Shown here: in pieces, positions 47,693 through 56,532 of the stretch
Layout of the letters: each line of letters begins with the position of its first letter
How positions within the stretch are numbered: the stretch's first letter is position 1
Source of the DNA: a bacterium
GTDB taxonomy: Bacteria > Acidobacteriota > Thermoanaerobaculia > Multivoradales > J023
DNA: 64,000 bases
Assembly: GCA_024226315.1 (NCBI GenBank)
Contig: JAAELT010000685.1
Location: 1-64,000 of the forward strand
Direction of reading: 5' to 3'
Position numbers and translations under genes: made by a program
The notes under the pieces: generated by a model
Databases searched by the model: none
Seen by the model: the letters and a program-made list of their open reading frames with translations, nothing else
What the model was told of the DNA's origin: nothing

Positions 47693-50600
47693 ATGAACAG
47701 AATCAGAATCATCTGGCTGCGAGTCGCCTTCACCATCCTGTTCTTCTCGTTGTTGACCCCACCCGCTCCGGGTCAACCGACGATGTCCCCCGGGGCGGAC
47801 GATCTCTTGAGCGACGCCTTCACTCTCCTCGATGCTGGTGGGTTGCAGTCCGCAGTCGACAAGTTGGAAGCAGCCCTGAATCTCTATCGTCAGGAAGACC
47901 GGCGTCATGACGTCGCGGGATGCTTGATCGTCCTCGGCATGACGCGGGGGATGCTTCATGGGTCAGAGATGTCCTATGAAGAGACTCTCGGACCGTTCGA
48001 GGAAAGCCGAACGATTTTCACCGAGCTGATGGATCCCGTCGGGCTCTGGATGGCTCTCTTTGCCGGATCCGCGGCAAGTGACGCCTACGGCCGATATGAC
48101 GAGGCATTGGAAAAGCTCGACCTGGCGCTCGAGGAGCTCGATCGCTTGGAAAGCTCAGGAAAAGGTCTGAGCATACGGCAGGCCCGACTGTTGGGCGCCG
48201 TGATGAGAGTTCCCACGAATCTCGCACAGGCCCTACAGATGATGCAGCCTCTGATCCTGAAGTTCGCCCGCTTCATGACCTGGCACCTTTCCGGGCTGGT
48301 CCATCACCATCTCGGCGATAACCCATTAGCTTTGAAGGCCGTCGAAACGGCATGGAAGCTCTCCGGTGAGATGGGGCCTCTTTCCCCCGTCGTCAAGGCA
48401 GAGCTGAAGCCGACCGTTGCGGCGGTCTGTTCCGATCTCGAAGAGATTGAGAGGTCGAAATTCTGTACTGAGGTGAATTCCGTCCTCCGGGACAAGTCTG
48501 TCGTCGTAAAGAAAGAAGACGAAGGAAAAGAAGAAGATTTGAAGGACTTCAACTCGCTGAACCGAGCTCACCAGCTCCTGGATGAAGCCTTCAAGCTCCA
48601 GAAGAGCGGCGACCTGAAGGCTGCGGTTGAACGCCTCGAAGAGGCTCTCAAGATCTATCGACAGGCGGACGATCGCGCGAGCCTCGCCGGCGGTCTGGTT
48701 TTGCTCGGTTCTTTCCTGAAAGACAGCCCTGATCTCCATGCAGTGCTTGCCCACTTTGAGGAAAGCATAGGTCTGCTGGAAGAGCTCGGAGATCACCTGG
48801 GGCTCTGGACCGCCTGGATAGGGAGCGCCGAGTTGTGCCGCCTTCATGGTTACTACCACGAGGCTCTGATCCGCCAGGAGCAAGCCTTCCGAGAGATCGG
48901 GAAGTTCGAGGAAGATGGAGACCTGACGTTCGAAAAACTGAGGATTTTTTATCTCATCCAGGGGATACCTCCGAGCTCCGTAAACGGCATGGAAGGAACA
49001 ATAGAGTTCTTGGGACCTCTCCTCAAGCCCCTCATCACCGATCTCGCCCGTTGGCGGACACATCGCGATCGAGGGCTCGTCCTCTTCGATCGCGCCGAGT
49101 ACCGCTGCGCTCAAGAAGAGCTTGACGAGGCTCTCAGGCTCAATGCCAGAGCGGGAGAGGTCGGAGAGTTCTTCGCGACCGACACACTCACCATTCAAGG
49201 TGCGGTCTACCTCGCTCAGGGAGACTACGAGGCCGCCGAGGCGTGCTTCGAAAAGGTACGGGAGGCATCCCGGAAGCTCTCCAACACGGACCTCGAAGCG
49301 CAGGCCCTCATCGGGCTCGGCGAGGTCGACCTGGGACGAGGACGTTATCCCGAAGCACTCTCCTTCTCCGAGCGGGCGCTGGAGTTGACGAGGCTGGGGC
49401 AAGATCACATCCAGGTGGCCCGAGCGCTAATCCTTCGTGGCGGGATCTATCTCATGCAAGGTCAGCGCGACCAGGCCATGGCGCATTTCGAAGATGCCTT
49501 GCAAGCCACCGAAGCCCTCTACCTCAGCCCGGTAAGAATAGCAGCCCTCGCCAATATCAGCACGATTCTGACGCAAGAGAGTCGCTACGAGGACGCCCTG
49601 GAGAATCAGAACGAAGCGCTTTCAATCCTTCGTCAGTTCGGCAATCCGAGGGAGGAGGGAAAGCTCCTGCTCAATCTGGCTGAGACCAGCTACAGCCTCG
49701 GCCGCATCGACGAAGCCGCTTCGTACTTCGACCAATCGTTTACCCTTGCGCGCAAGGCCGGTGACCGGGTACAAGCAGCGTTCGCCCTCTCCCAGTACGG
49801 AATGGCATTGTCCAGTCTCAACCATCATGAGGAGGCTCGGGTGCGCTATGAAGCGTCGCTTGCGATCGTCCGCGACGTCGGGGATCGGCGGAAGCAGTTC
49901 GAGGTCCTCCTGGCTCTGGGCTGGATCGCTGGCGAGGAGAAACGTCATTCCGAGGCGATCACACGGACACGGGAAGCCCTCGACCTGGCTCGACAGATCG
50001 GGTATCGCTTCGGCGAGGGCGCGGCGCATCTCTATCTCGGGATCTACGACGTGGCTTGTGGACGTGAGAGGGAAGCTCTCGCGGAGCTCCAAGAAGCGCA
50101 GTCGATCTTTCAGGATCTCGACCTGGCGTATCCTCAAGCGTTGACGCTCGCAAGTCTCGCCGCCGTAGAGCATCGCCAAGGCCATCATCAAGAAGCCGCG
50201 ATGCTCTTGCAGGGAGCTTCTGATAAATTCGGATCGATCGCAGGAGAGATTCATGATCCCGAGCTCGTGCGGACGTTCAGCGCCTCCCTGCCGCAGCAGA
50301 TCGATCGCCTGACGGTCGCGTATGCGGTACAGCGGGGCGAGGTGAACACCGCTTTCGGGTATGCCGAACGTTCGCGCGCCCAGTCGTTTCTCCGTCAAGT
50401 GGCGAGCCGGGCCGCTCCCGGCCGCGACGACGACCCTCTGCTCACCCAGGAAAGACGCCTCCACCGCCGATTGCTCAGTCTGGGAAGAGAGCTCAGTCAG
50501 CAATTCTTCAGAGAATCGAAAAACCCGACGAGGATCCAACTTCTCAGGACGGAGCTCGGAGAGGTGCGGAGCCAATATAAAAAACTGATGGCCGAGATCA

Positions 50601-51679
50601 AGAAGAGTCATCCGGAATACGCGTCTCTACGCGGCGTCGAAGCGGTTACGATATCCGACGTCCAACAGGAGATACTCGATAGCTCGACCACCTTGATCTC
50701 GTATTACTTAGCCGATGGAGAAGTGGTGGCCTGGGTGATCGATCAGGAGAGCGCGCAGATGATCTCCTTGGAGATAACCCCCGAGGAGCTTGAACACAAG
50801 GTCAGATGGCTTCGCCAGGAGATCGCGAGCGGGGAGTTCGACTTCGAAGCCGCGTCGGATCTCTATCGCAGTCTCTTCGGTCCCTTGAAAACCTACGTCC
50901 GCCATCAGGACCTGATCGTCATCCCACACGGGGTGCTGCACTACCTGCCCTTCGCCGTCCTCTGGGACGGTGAACGCAAGCGCTACCTGATCGAAGACTA
51001 CACCTTGAGCTATGGGCCGAGCGCCAGCGCCCTGCGTTTCCTGAGAGCTCCTGCCATCGAGTACGACGGTAGCGCGTTGATTCTCGGCGACCCTGATGGG
51101 AGCCTGCCGGAAGCCGGGATCGAGGCGCGCCGCGTCGCTGAGATCTACGGCACCGAGGCCAAGCTCGCCACCGCGGCCACGGAGAGACTCCTCCGCGAGC
51201 AGGCCGGGAAGGTCGACGTTCTGCACGTGGCGGCCCACGGCATTTACACCCATCACGCACCCCAACTCAGCTACGTCGAGCTCAGTCCGGACTCGGAGCA
51301 CGACGGCAAGCTCGAAATCCACGAGATCTTCGATCTCCCTCTCGAGGGGACCCAACTTGTCGTGCTCTCGGCGTGCAACACGGCTCTCGGCGAACTCAAC
51401 GAGGGCGATGACATCGTCGGTCTGACGCGAGCCTTCCTCTATGCCGGCAGCCCGGCGGTGGTCATCACTCTGTGGCCGATCGAGGACGAGGCGTCCGCCG
51501 TCCTCATGGAGGCTTTTCACCGTCGCTTGCACGAAGGGCGGCCGGCTTCGGAGGCTCTACAGCAGGCTCAGCTCCAGGTCCTGACCCGGGAACGTTGGCG
51601 CTTACCGTATTACTGGTCTGCATTTACGTTGACGGGAAGGCCGACCGGGTCGAACCGATCAACCGATCCTCTTCATTGA
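47693..51679 (+). CDS. Secreted CHAT-domain protease with duplicated N-terminal module and TPR array
   Basis: The start is ATG 47693 behind GAGGAGG; product 1328 residues with a signal peptide (FTILFFSLLTPPAPGQ). Residues about 30-260 and 285-520 are an internal duplication, each opening with LLxxAFxLxxxGxLxxAVxxLExAL. About ten TPR units follow (YEDALENQNEALSILRQFG). The CHAT domain holds His1182 (LHVAAHGIYTHH) and Cys1228 (VVLSACNTALG), with VITLWPIEDEASAVLMEAF and the tail LPYYWSAFTLTG. All catalytic features are intact. The signal peptide implies an extracytoplasmic location. It is monocistronic, and its stop lies 25 bp from the stop of the converging transglutaminase gene. Confidence 0.9.
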   Translation: MNRIRIIWLRVAFTILFFSLLTPPAPGQPTMSPGADDLLSDAFTLLDAGGLQSAVDKLEAALNLYRQEDRRHDVAGCLIVLGMTRGMLHGSEMSYEETLGPFEESRTIFTELMDPVGLWMALFAGSAASDAYGRYDEALEKLDLALEELDRLESSGKGLSIRQARLLGAVMRVPTNLAQALQMMQPLILKFARFMTWHLSGLVHHHLGDNPLALKAVETAWKLSGEMGPLSPVVKAELKPTVAAVCSDLEEIERSKFCTEVNSVLRDKSVVVKKEDEGKEEDLKDFNSLNRAHQLLDEAFKLQKSGDLKAAVERLEEALKIYRQADDRASLAGGLVLLGSFLKDSPDLHAVLAHFEESIGLLEELGDHLGLWTAWIGSAELCRLHGYYHEALIRQEQAFREIGKFEEDGDLTFEKLRIFYLIQGIPPSSVNGMEGTIEFLGPLLKPLITDLARWRTHRDRGLVLFDRAEYRCAQEELDEALRLNARAGEVGEFFATDTLTIQGAVYLAQGDYEAAEACFEKVREASRKLSNTDLEAQALIGLGEVDLGRGRYPEALSFSERALELTRLGQDHIQVARALILRGGIYLMQGQRDQAMAHFEDALQATEALYLSPVRIAALANISTILTQESRYEDALENQNEALSILRQFGNPREEGKLLLNLAETSYSLGRIDEAASYFDQSFTLARKAGDRVQAAFALSQYGMALSSLNHHEEARVRYEASLAIVRDVGDRRKQFEVLLALGWIAGEEKRHSEAITRTREALDLARQIGYRFGEGAAHLYLGIYDVACGREREALAELQEAQSIFQDLDLAYPQALTLASLAAVEHRQGHHQEAAMLLQGASDKFGSIAGEIHDPELVRTFSASLPQQIDRLTVAYAVQRGEVNTAFGYAERSRAQSFLRQVASRAAPGRDDDPLLTQERRLHRRLLSLGRELSQQFFRESKNPTRIQLLRTELGEVRSQYKKLMAEIKKSHPEYASLRGVEAVTISDVQQEILDSSTTLISYYLADGEVVAWVIDQESAQMISLEITPEELEHKVRWLRQEIASGEFDFEAASDLYRSLFGPLKTYVRHQDLIVIPHGVLHYLPFAVLWDGERKRYLIEDYTLSYGPSASALRFLRAPAIEYDGSALILGDPDGSLPEAGIEARRVAEIYGTEAKLATAATERLLREQAGKVDVLHVAAHGIYTHHAPQLSYVELSPDSEHDGKLEIHEIFDLPLEGTQLVVLSACNTALGELNEGDDIVGLTRAFLYAGSPAVVITLWPIEDEASAVLMEAFHRRLHEGRPASEALQQAQLQVLTRERWRLPYYWSAFTLTGRPTGSNRSTDPLH

Positions 51680-51704
51680 TGATTCCGTCTCTGACACTGA
51701 TACG

Positions 51705-52658
51705 CTACTCCCAACGCAACTCCACTTGGTTCTGACGAAACCCCACCGAGCGTAGAACTTCGCTGTCGACATAATAGGGACTCAAGCCCTGTTCCCAACC
51801 CTTGAAGAACCGCAAGACCTCACGAGCAATCTCCACCGACGGGTACTTGACGGCCACCCGCTGACGCGCCGCGCTGATTCGCACGACCGTCGGCTCGTCT
51901 AGATCGATCCACGACGCGAGGTCCGGACGGTAGAGGTCCTCACGCGAAAGCGCCAGATTTTCGAAGCTCCGCGGAAGCGAGGTCCGGGGTGCAGCCTCGG
52001 TACGATGGAGCACGAGATCGTCGTCAGTGTGCTCGTCGCCCACTTGGCCGAGTCGCCACCGCGGCGCCGAAACCTCGGTCAGGACGAAGCGCTGGCCACC
52101 CTCGGCCACGGCGTCGTCGCCCTTCGCTTTCTTGATGTCCAGACCGACGAAGGCGTGTCCACCGTCGTCGTCATAGACCGTGACGAGGATGCTCTCAAAA
52201 CCCGCTTCCGACAGGAGGGCATGTGCCAAGAGGCTCTTGTCCTCGCAGTCGCCCGTCATGAAGAAGGTCTCGCCCGGATAGCGGACGTAGTCACCGACCA
52301 TGTGGTCGGAATCGTAGTTGTAGGGCACATACTGGGCGATGAAGAGCAACAGCTGGGCGAGGTCGCGCTCGCCCCAGCCGTTGCGTTCGGCGACGAACCG
52401 CGCTGCCGCCACTACCCGTTGCGCCACTCGGTCATGACGCGCCAGGGCCATCTGGTAGCTCAACGGAAAAACCGAGGTGTGTGGCAGATCGCCGTACTTT
52501 TCGAATTCTGCGGCCGGCAGCGCCAGGGTCAGGGTTACCGTCTTCCCCTTAAACTCGAAGGAGACTTCGCGCCGTAGCGGGACGATCGGCTCCGCTACCG
52601 CGAACGCCGCTGTCAGGAGGGCGGCGCAAACGCCACAGGTCCAGGATCTCGCCGCCAT
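51705..52658 (-). CDS. Exported transglutaminase-like cysteine protein
   Basis: I choose ATG 52658, which directly precedes a signal peptide (VCAALLTAAFAVA); product 317 residues. The core has FIAQYVPYNYDSDHM, then Cys138 in TGDCEDKSLLAHALL and His168 in GGHAFVGLDI, the Cys-His-Asp order of the transglutaminase/peptidase superfamily. Such exported proteins may be proteases or crosslinkers. It is the last gene of the minus-strand transcript that runs from the vWA gene at 58374 and lies 4 bp after the preceding gene. It may process or crosslink other products of the locus. Confidence 0.8.
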   Translation of the reverse strand: MAARSWTCGVCAALLTAAFAVAEPIVPLRREVSFEFKGKTVTLTLALPAAEFEKYGDLPHTSVFPLSYQMALARHDRVAQRVVAAARFVAERNGWGERDLAQLLLFIAQYVPYNYDSDHMVGDYVRYPGETFFMTGDCEDKSLLAHALLSEAGFESILVTVYDDDGGHAFVGLDIKKAKGDDAVAEGGQRFVLTEVSAPRWRLGQVGDEHTDDDLVLHRTEAAPRTSLPRSFENLALSREDLYRPDLASWIDLDEPTVVRISAARQRVAVKYPSVEIAREVLRFFKGWEQGLSPYYVDSEVLRSVGFRQNQVELRWE

Positions 52659-52662
52659 CGGA

Positions 52663-54174
52663 TCATTTCCCCGCTTCCCTGGGCTGGAAGGTTCTCGACG
52701 GCACGAACGTCGCACACGAATCGTTCGACTGGAGAAGGGTTTCGATTTGCGCCGCCACCTCTTCGAGATAGCGCTTGACGCCGGTGTCGCTCGCGGCGCG
52801 GCGAATCATCTCCTGCGGAGTGTCGCGGGCGATAGGGCTCGAGGGTGGCAGATCGAAACCCCGGAACCAGTGACGGAAGAGTGGCCGCATCTGATCCTCG
52901 GGTTGGAAGATAAGGCCCGCCCGGGCGAGCCGGGCTTCGACCTCGAAGCTGCTTACGGATCCTCGTTTCGCCAGGCACAATCCAAGTCGAAGGACGTATT
53001 TCATTTTCTCCAGATGTTCGACCGTGACCAGGTTACCGACCTCGAAGTAGGAGTCGTCGACCCGGACGGTCAAGCGATCGACAGTGCCCGAAGATTCGTC
53101 AATCGGGATCCCTCGTCGGACGGCTTCGCTGCGTACCCGTGCGCGGACCTTGCCGAGGATGCGTCCGCCGATGTCCTGATCCACGATGTGGAGCTCGTTG
53201 TTACGATCGGACTCGAAGTAACGGCCACCCCGTTCGGCGGTCAGCCCCTTGAGATAGCCGGCGCTCTCGGTGACGGTGCGGGTCGAGAGGACGTCAAAGA
53301 CGACGCCGGAGGGTAGTCTGTCCAATTCTTCACTCAGTGGACCAAGTCCCCTGGCGGTGACGTCCCAGCTGTCCTTTAGAAGAACGACGTAGTCGAGCTC
53401 CTCGACAGGATAGCCCTTCAAGAAAGCGGCTAGTTTCTTCAATATATTTTTCTTGTCGAGTTTTGCGACAGTTCTGATGTCCTGACGGCCAAAATCACTC
53501 AACTCTGCAAGAGTCCTGGACTCGCTGCCACGACTCACCGTGACGTCCTTCGAGATTTTCACCCATATCACCTGGAGGTCGATGCGGGAATCAATTGAAT
53601 TTTTCTTCCAATCGAGACTCCAAGTGACCAGAGGCGCGAGGGCCAGAGCGTGAGAGGTGGCAATGACCGCCAGGGTTGCCCGGATCGGCTCGTGCTCCTG
53701 CCCGGCTCCAAGCTGAACCAACTCGACCGGCTCGCGAAACCGCAGCTCGACGTGCTCCTCCCCTAAAGGCTTCGCCTGTACGTAGCCAAGCTCAGGTGCC
53801 GTGAGCTTGGCCTTTCCCGCCTCCTTGTGACCGAGAAACTCTGTGGACTCGTAATAAAGAAAGCTGGCTGCCTTCTCCGTCACCCTGGCGAAGAGCGCGT
53901 CGGGAACCACGTCGATCCTGCTCAGTGAGTTGACGTAGGGCTTGCCGAGCTTCCCGTCGCAGACCCGATGCACATAATAGGGGACGTCGCCTTTACCGTA
54001 GATCAGGTCGCTCGAGGTGAGACCGACACTCGTTCCTTTATCTTGAAAAGCCCAGATGTAGCTCCGCAAGACGCCGTCGGTCTCTGGGACCGCGGGTAGC
54101 TCCGGGCAGGAGGCCGCTGCCGGCGTGGACGCCAGCAGGGCCGCAACAATCAACCATCCGCTCAGCTGTCTCAT
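52663..54174 (-). CDS. Exported protein, possibly a divergent vWA-like domain
   Basis: The start ATG 54174 is 1 bp after the ABC gene stop; product 503 residues with a signal peptide (IVAALLASTPAAAS). The middle (LDYVVLLKDSWDVTARGLG, then SGVVFDVLSTRTVTESAGYL and ERGGRYFES) is arranged like the second half of a vWA fold, but no DxSxS metal motif is seen. The N-terminal third has a repeated beta pattern. The C-terminal about 130 residues are helical (DTPQEMIRRAASDTGVKRYL). I cannot name the family. Operon position next to a MacB-like exporter and two vWA proteins suggests that it is part of the same envelope complex. Confidence 0.7.
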   Translation of the reverse strand: MRQLSGWLIVAALLASTPAAASCPELPAVPETDGVLRSYIWAFQDKGTSVGLTSSDLIYGKGDVPYYVHRVCDGKLGKPYVNSLSRIDVVPDALFARVTEKAASFLYYESTEFLGHKEAGKAKLTAPELGYVQAKPLGEEHVELRFREPVELVQLGAGQEHEPIRATLAVIATSHALALAPLVTWSLDWKKNSIDSRIDLQVIWVKISKDVTVSRGSESRTLAELSDFGRQDIRTVAKLDKKNILKKLAAFLKGYPVEELDYVVLLKDSWDVTARGLGPLSEELDRLPSGVVFDVLSTRTVTESAGYLKGLTAERGGRYFESDRNNELHIVDQDIGGRILGKVRARVRSEAVRRGIPIDESSGTVDRLTVRVDDSYFEVGNLVTVEHLEKMKYVLRLGLCLAKRGSVSSFEVEARLARAGLIFQPEDQMRPLFRHWFRGFDLPPSSPIARDTPQEMIRRAASDTGVKRYLEEVAAQIETLLQSNDSCATFVPSRTFQPREAGK

Positions 54175-54175
54175 C

Positions 54176-56521
54176 TCAGCCTCCAAATCCTTCAACCGGA
54201 TCGGTTCGTCCCGCCCTATACGCGGGGATGACGGAAAACACCAACGCCAGCCCAAGGCCGAGCAGCACCACCTTGCCGAAGAACGGATCTGTGGGGCCGA
54301 GGAGCCGGGCGAAATTGGCACTCTGGTAGTGGGTTTCGACGAACTCTCGCAAACGCTCGACGACAAACGAACCGGCGTAATAGCCGGCCAGCGTGCCGAC
54401 CAGGGCGGCCATGATCGCGTTCCAGATATAGATCACGCTGATGTCGCCGTTGCGCATGCCGAGGAGCTTCAGAAGAACGATCTCCTTGAGCCGGAGTTGC
54501 ACCCCGATCGCGATGTTGCCGGCGATTACCATACCGGCGATCAGAAGCACCAGACCCACTAGGCCACGGATCACCAGGTTCGCCAGCCGTCGAGTGTGGA
54601 TTACCCACTGATAGTTGAAGATCTCCGCCTGTGCCTGGTAACCCATGGCAACGATTTCGCGGTGGGTGGGGATCACCTGGTCGAGGTTCGTGAGGTAGAC
54701 GTGGGCGCGCTCTTCCCAGGGGAAGTCGATAAGCGACGTCAACTGCGCGTCGCCCTGCGTCCAGGCGTCGCGGGTCTTGTTGAACGGCAGCTCAAACGTG
54801 CGGCGCTCGTCGAGCCGCCATTTCTCGAGCAGTAGCTGGGTGATCCGCGGGAAGTAGAAGTTGCGGTCGGACTCGGCGCGGGCCACCACGCCGACGATCC
54901 GAAGCGGCAAACGCACGATCTCCATCTCGACGTTTTCGTGCATCGTCTCGATGGTCACGCCCGCCGGCGGCCGGGCAACAGCAAAGCGGAGCGGACGGCC
55001 GATGAGATCACGGCGGAGTGCGTCGGAGACCCCCTCGTCGGGAACCTCGAAGAGCCGTGGAATGTTGCGCTCCGAGACGACGACCTCGAGAGCTGCCTCG
55101 GAGCTGAAACCGCTGCCGGCGGTGAAGACGAGCTTCTCGAGCTCCGGATCGTCGTCAGCGAGGCCGAAAACGGTTTCGAAACGCTCGCGCCCGCGGCGGT
55201 CCCGAACCCGGTAGATCCCCTCGCGCCGAGGCACCACCGCCTGTACGCCGGGAAGCGCCAGCATGCGGTCCCGGTCCGGCAGACGATCGTCGGCCAACAG
55301 GTGGCCGGCCTGGACGGGGACGCTGATCCGGTTGAGCCGCGAGCCCTGACGGATGAGCTCGTCGAGGAGCTCCCGGGTACCTGCCTCCAGCGACCACAAC
55401 AGGGTGAGCTGAAAGGCGCCCGTCACCAGCGCCCCGAGGGCCAGCATGGTAAAGAGCCAGCTGCGAAAAAGGTCTCGCGTGGCCAGCTCCAGCTGCAGCC
55501 CCAACGAAGTGCGGGGAACCAGCGACCGCAGCCAGCCCAGGAAAGCCGGCGGGCGGAGCCGGCCGGCCTCTTCCGGGTCCTCGTCCTCCAGAGCCTGGTC
55601 TTTCGGGTCCTCCGAGGGACCATCTTTCGCGGCCAGGTCTGCCGCGGAAGGCGACTGGTCCGGCACCGGGCTTTCTTCGAGGGTTTCCTCCTCTTCGACT
55701 TGCAGGCTCTCTTCCGGCACGGGCTCCAGACTCTCGTCGGGAGCGTTCTTCAGCGCCGGGTCCTCGTCCGATCCGGTCTCTCTGGCTACGGTTTCGGGCC
55801 GCGATTTGCGGTGGCAGACCTCGAGGCGTCCGTCGTGCAGCTCGTAGACCACGTGAGCGTCGTCGAAGATGCGATCGTGGGAGACGACGACGATCGTGCG
55901 TCCGGCCTCGCAGAGCTTGTTGAGGATGGTGAAGACCTCTTCTTTCAGCTCCGGGTCGAGGCTGGCGGTAGGCTCGTCGGCGAGCACGAAGAGAGGCTCT
56001 GAGGCGAGGGCCCGCAAGATGGCCGCGCGCTGGCGCTGGCCGCCGCTCAAGGTCTTGCGGCGTTTGGAAAGAATCGCCTCGGCGTCGAGCTCTTCGGACC
56101 GGTAGACGGTGGTGATGAGCTCCTCGAGAGCCTGGCGCTCGGCGGCTCCGCGCCGGCCGTGAATCCGCAGCGGGAGCTCGACGTTGGCGCGCACGTCGAG
56201 GTGGTCGAAGAGTCGGTCTTCCTGGAAAATGAAACCGATCGAGTGGGCCCGCAGTTCCTCCTGCTCGCTCCACGGCATGATCCGGCGACCGTTGCGCACC
56301 GTCTCGTCGGCGAGGCGGTAATTCCCCGAGTAGCGGTTGTCGACCAGGCCCAGGATTCGCAAAAGCGTCGACTTGCCACAGCCGCTTTCGCCACGGATGG
56401 CAACGAACTGGCCCCGCCAGACATCGAGGTCGAGCCCATTGAGGACCACGTGCTCCCCGCCGCCGCCTTTCGGGTAGCTCTTGCGAATCCCGCGCAGCTG
56501 AAGGATCGGTTCTTCGGTCAT
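54176..56521 (-). CDS. MacB-like ABC transporter: ATPase fused to FtsX-type permease
   Basis: The start ATG 56521 has AAGGAGCC upstream; product 781 residues. The ATPase has Walker A GESGCGKST (about residue 42), signature LSGGQRQRAAIL and Walker B FVLADEP. A Glu/Asp/Pro-rich linker of about 85 residues joins it to an FtsX/MacB permease with one membrane helix, a large periplasmic domain and three C-terminal helices (LVLLIAGMVIAGNIAIGVQL; FSVIPAYRAGRTDPVEGF). MacB-type pumps transmit force to the periplasm and often export peptides or lipoproteins. It may work with the flanking vWA and exported proteins. No MacA-like adaptor or TolC is encoded nearby. Confidence 0.9.
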   Translation of the reverse strand: MTEEPILQLRGIRKSYPKGGGGEHVVLNGLDLDVWRGQFVAIRGESGCGKSTLLRILGLVDNRYSGNYRLADETVRNGRRIMPWSEQEELRAHSIGFIFQEDRLFDHLDVRANVELPLRIHGRRGAAERQALEELITTVYRSEELDAEAILSKRRKTLSGGQRQRAAILRALASEPLFVLADEPTASLDPELKEEVFTILNKLCEAGRTIVVVSHDRIFDDAHVVYELHDGRLEVCHRKSRPETVARETGSDEDPALKNAPDESLEPVPEESLQVEEEETLEESPVPDQSPSAADLAAKDGPSEDPKDQALEDEDPEEAGRLRPPAFLGWLRSLVPRTSLGLQLELATRDLFRSWLFTMLALGALVTGAFQLTLLWSLEAGTRELLDELIRQGSRLNRISVPVQAGHLLADDRLPDRDRMLALPGVQAVVPRREGIYRVRDRRGRERFETVFGLADDDPELEKLVFTAGSGFSSEAALEVVVSERNIPRLFEVPDEGVSDALRRDLIGRPLRFAVARPPAGVTIETMHENVEMEIVRLPLRIVGVVARAESDRNFYFPRITQLLLEKWRLDERRTFELPFNKTRDAWTQGDAQLTSLIDFPWEERAHVYLTNLDQVIPTHREIVAMGYQAQAEIFNYQWVIHTRRLANLVIRGLVGLVLLIAGMVIAGNIAIGVQLRLKEIVLLKLLGMRNGDISVIYIWNAIMAALVGTLAGYYAGSFVVERLREFVETHYQSANFARLLGPTDPFFGKVVLLGLGLALVFSVIPAYRAGRTDPVEGFGG

Positions 56522-56532
56522 CGCAGGCTCCT

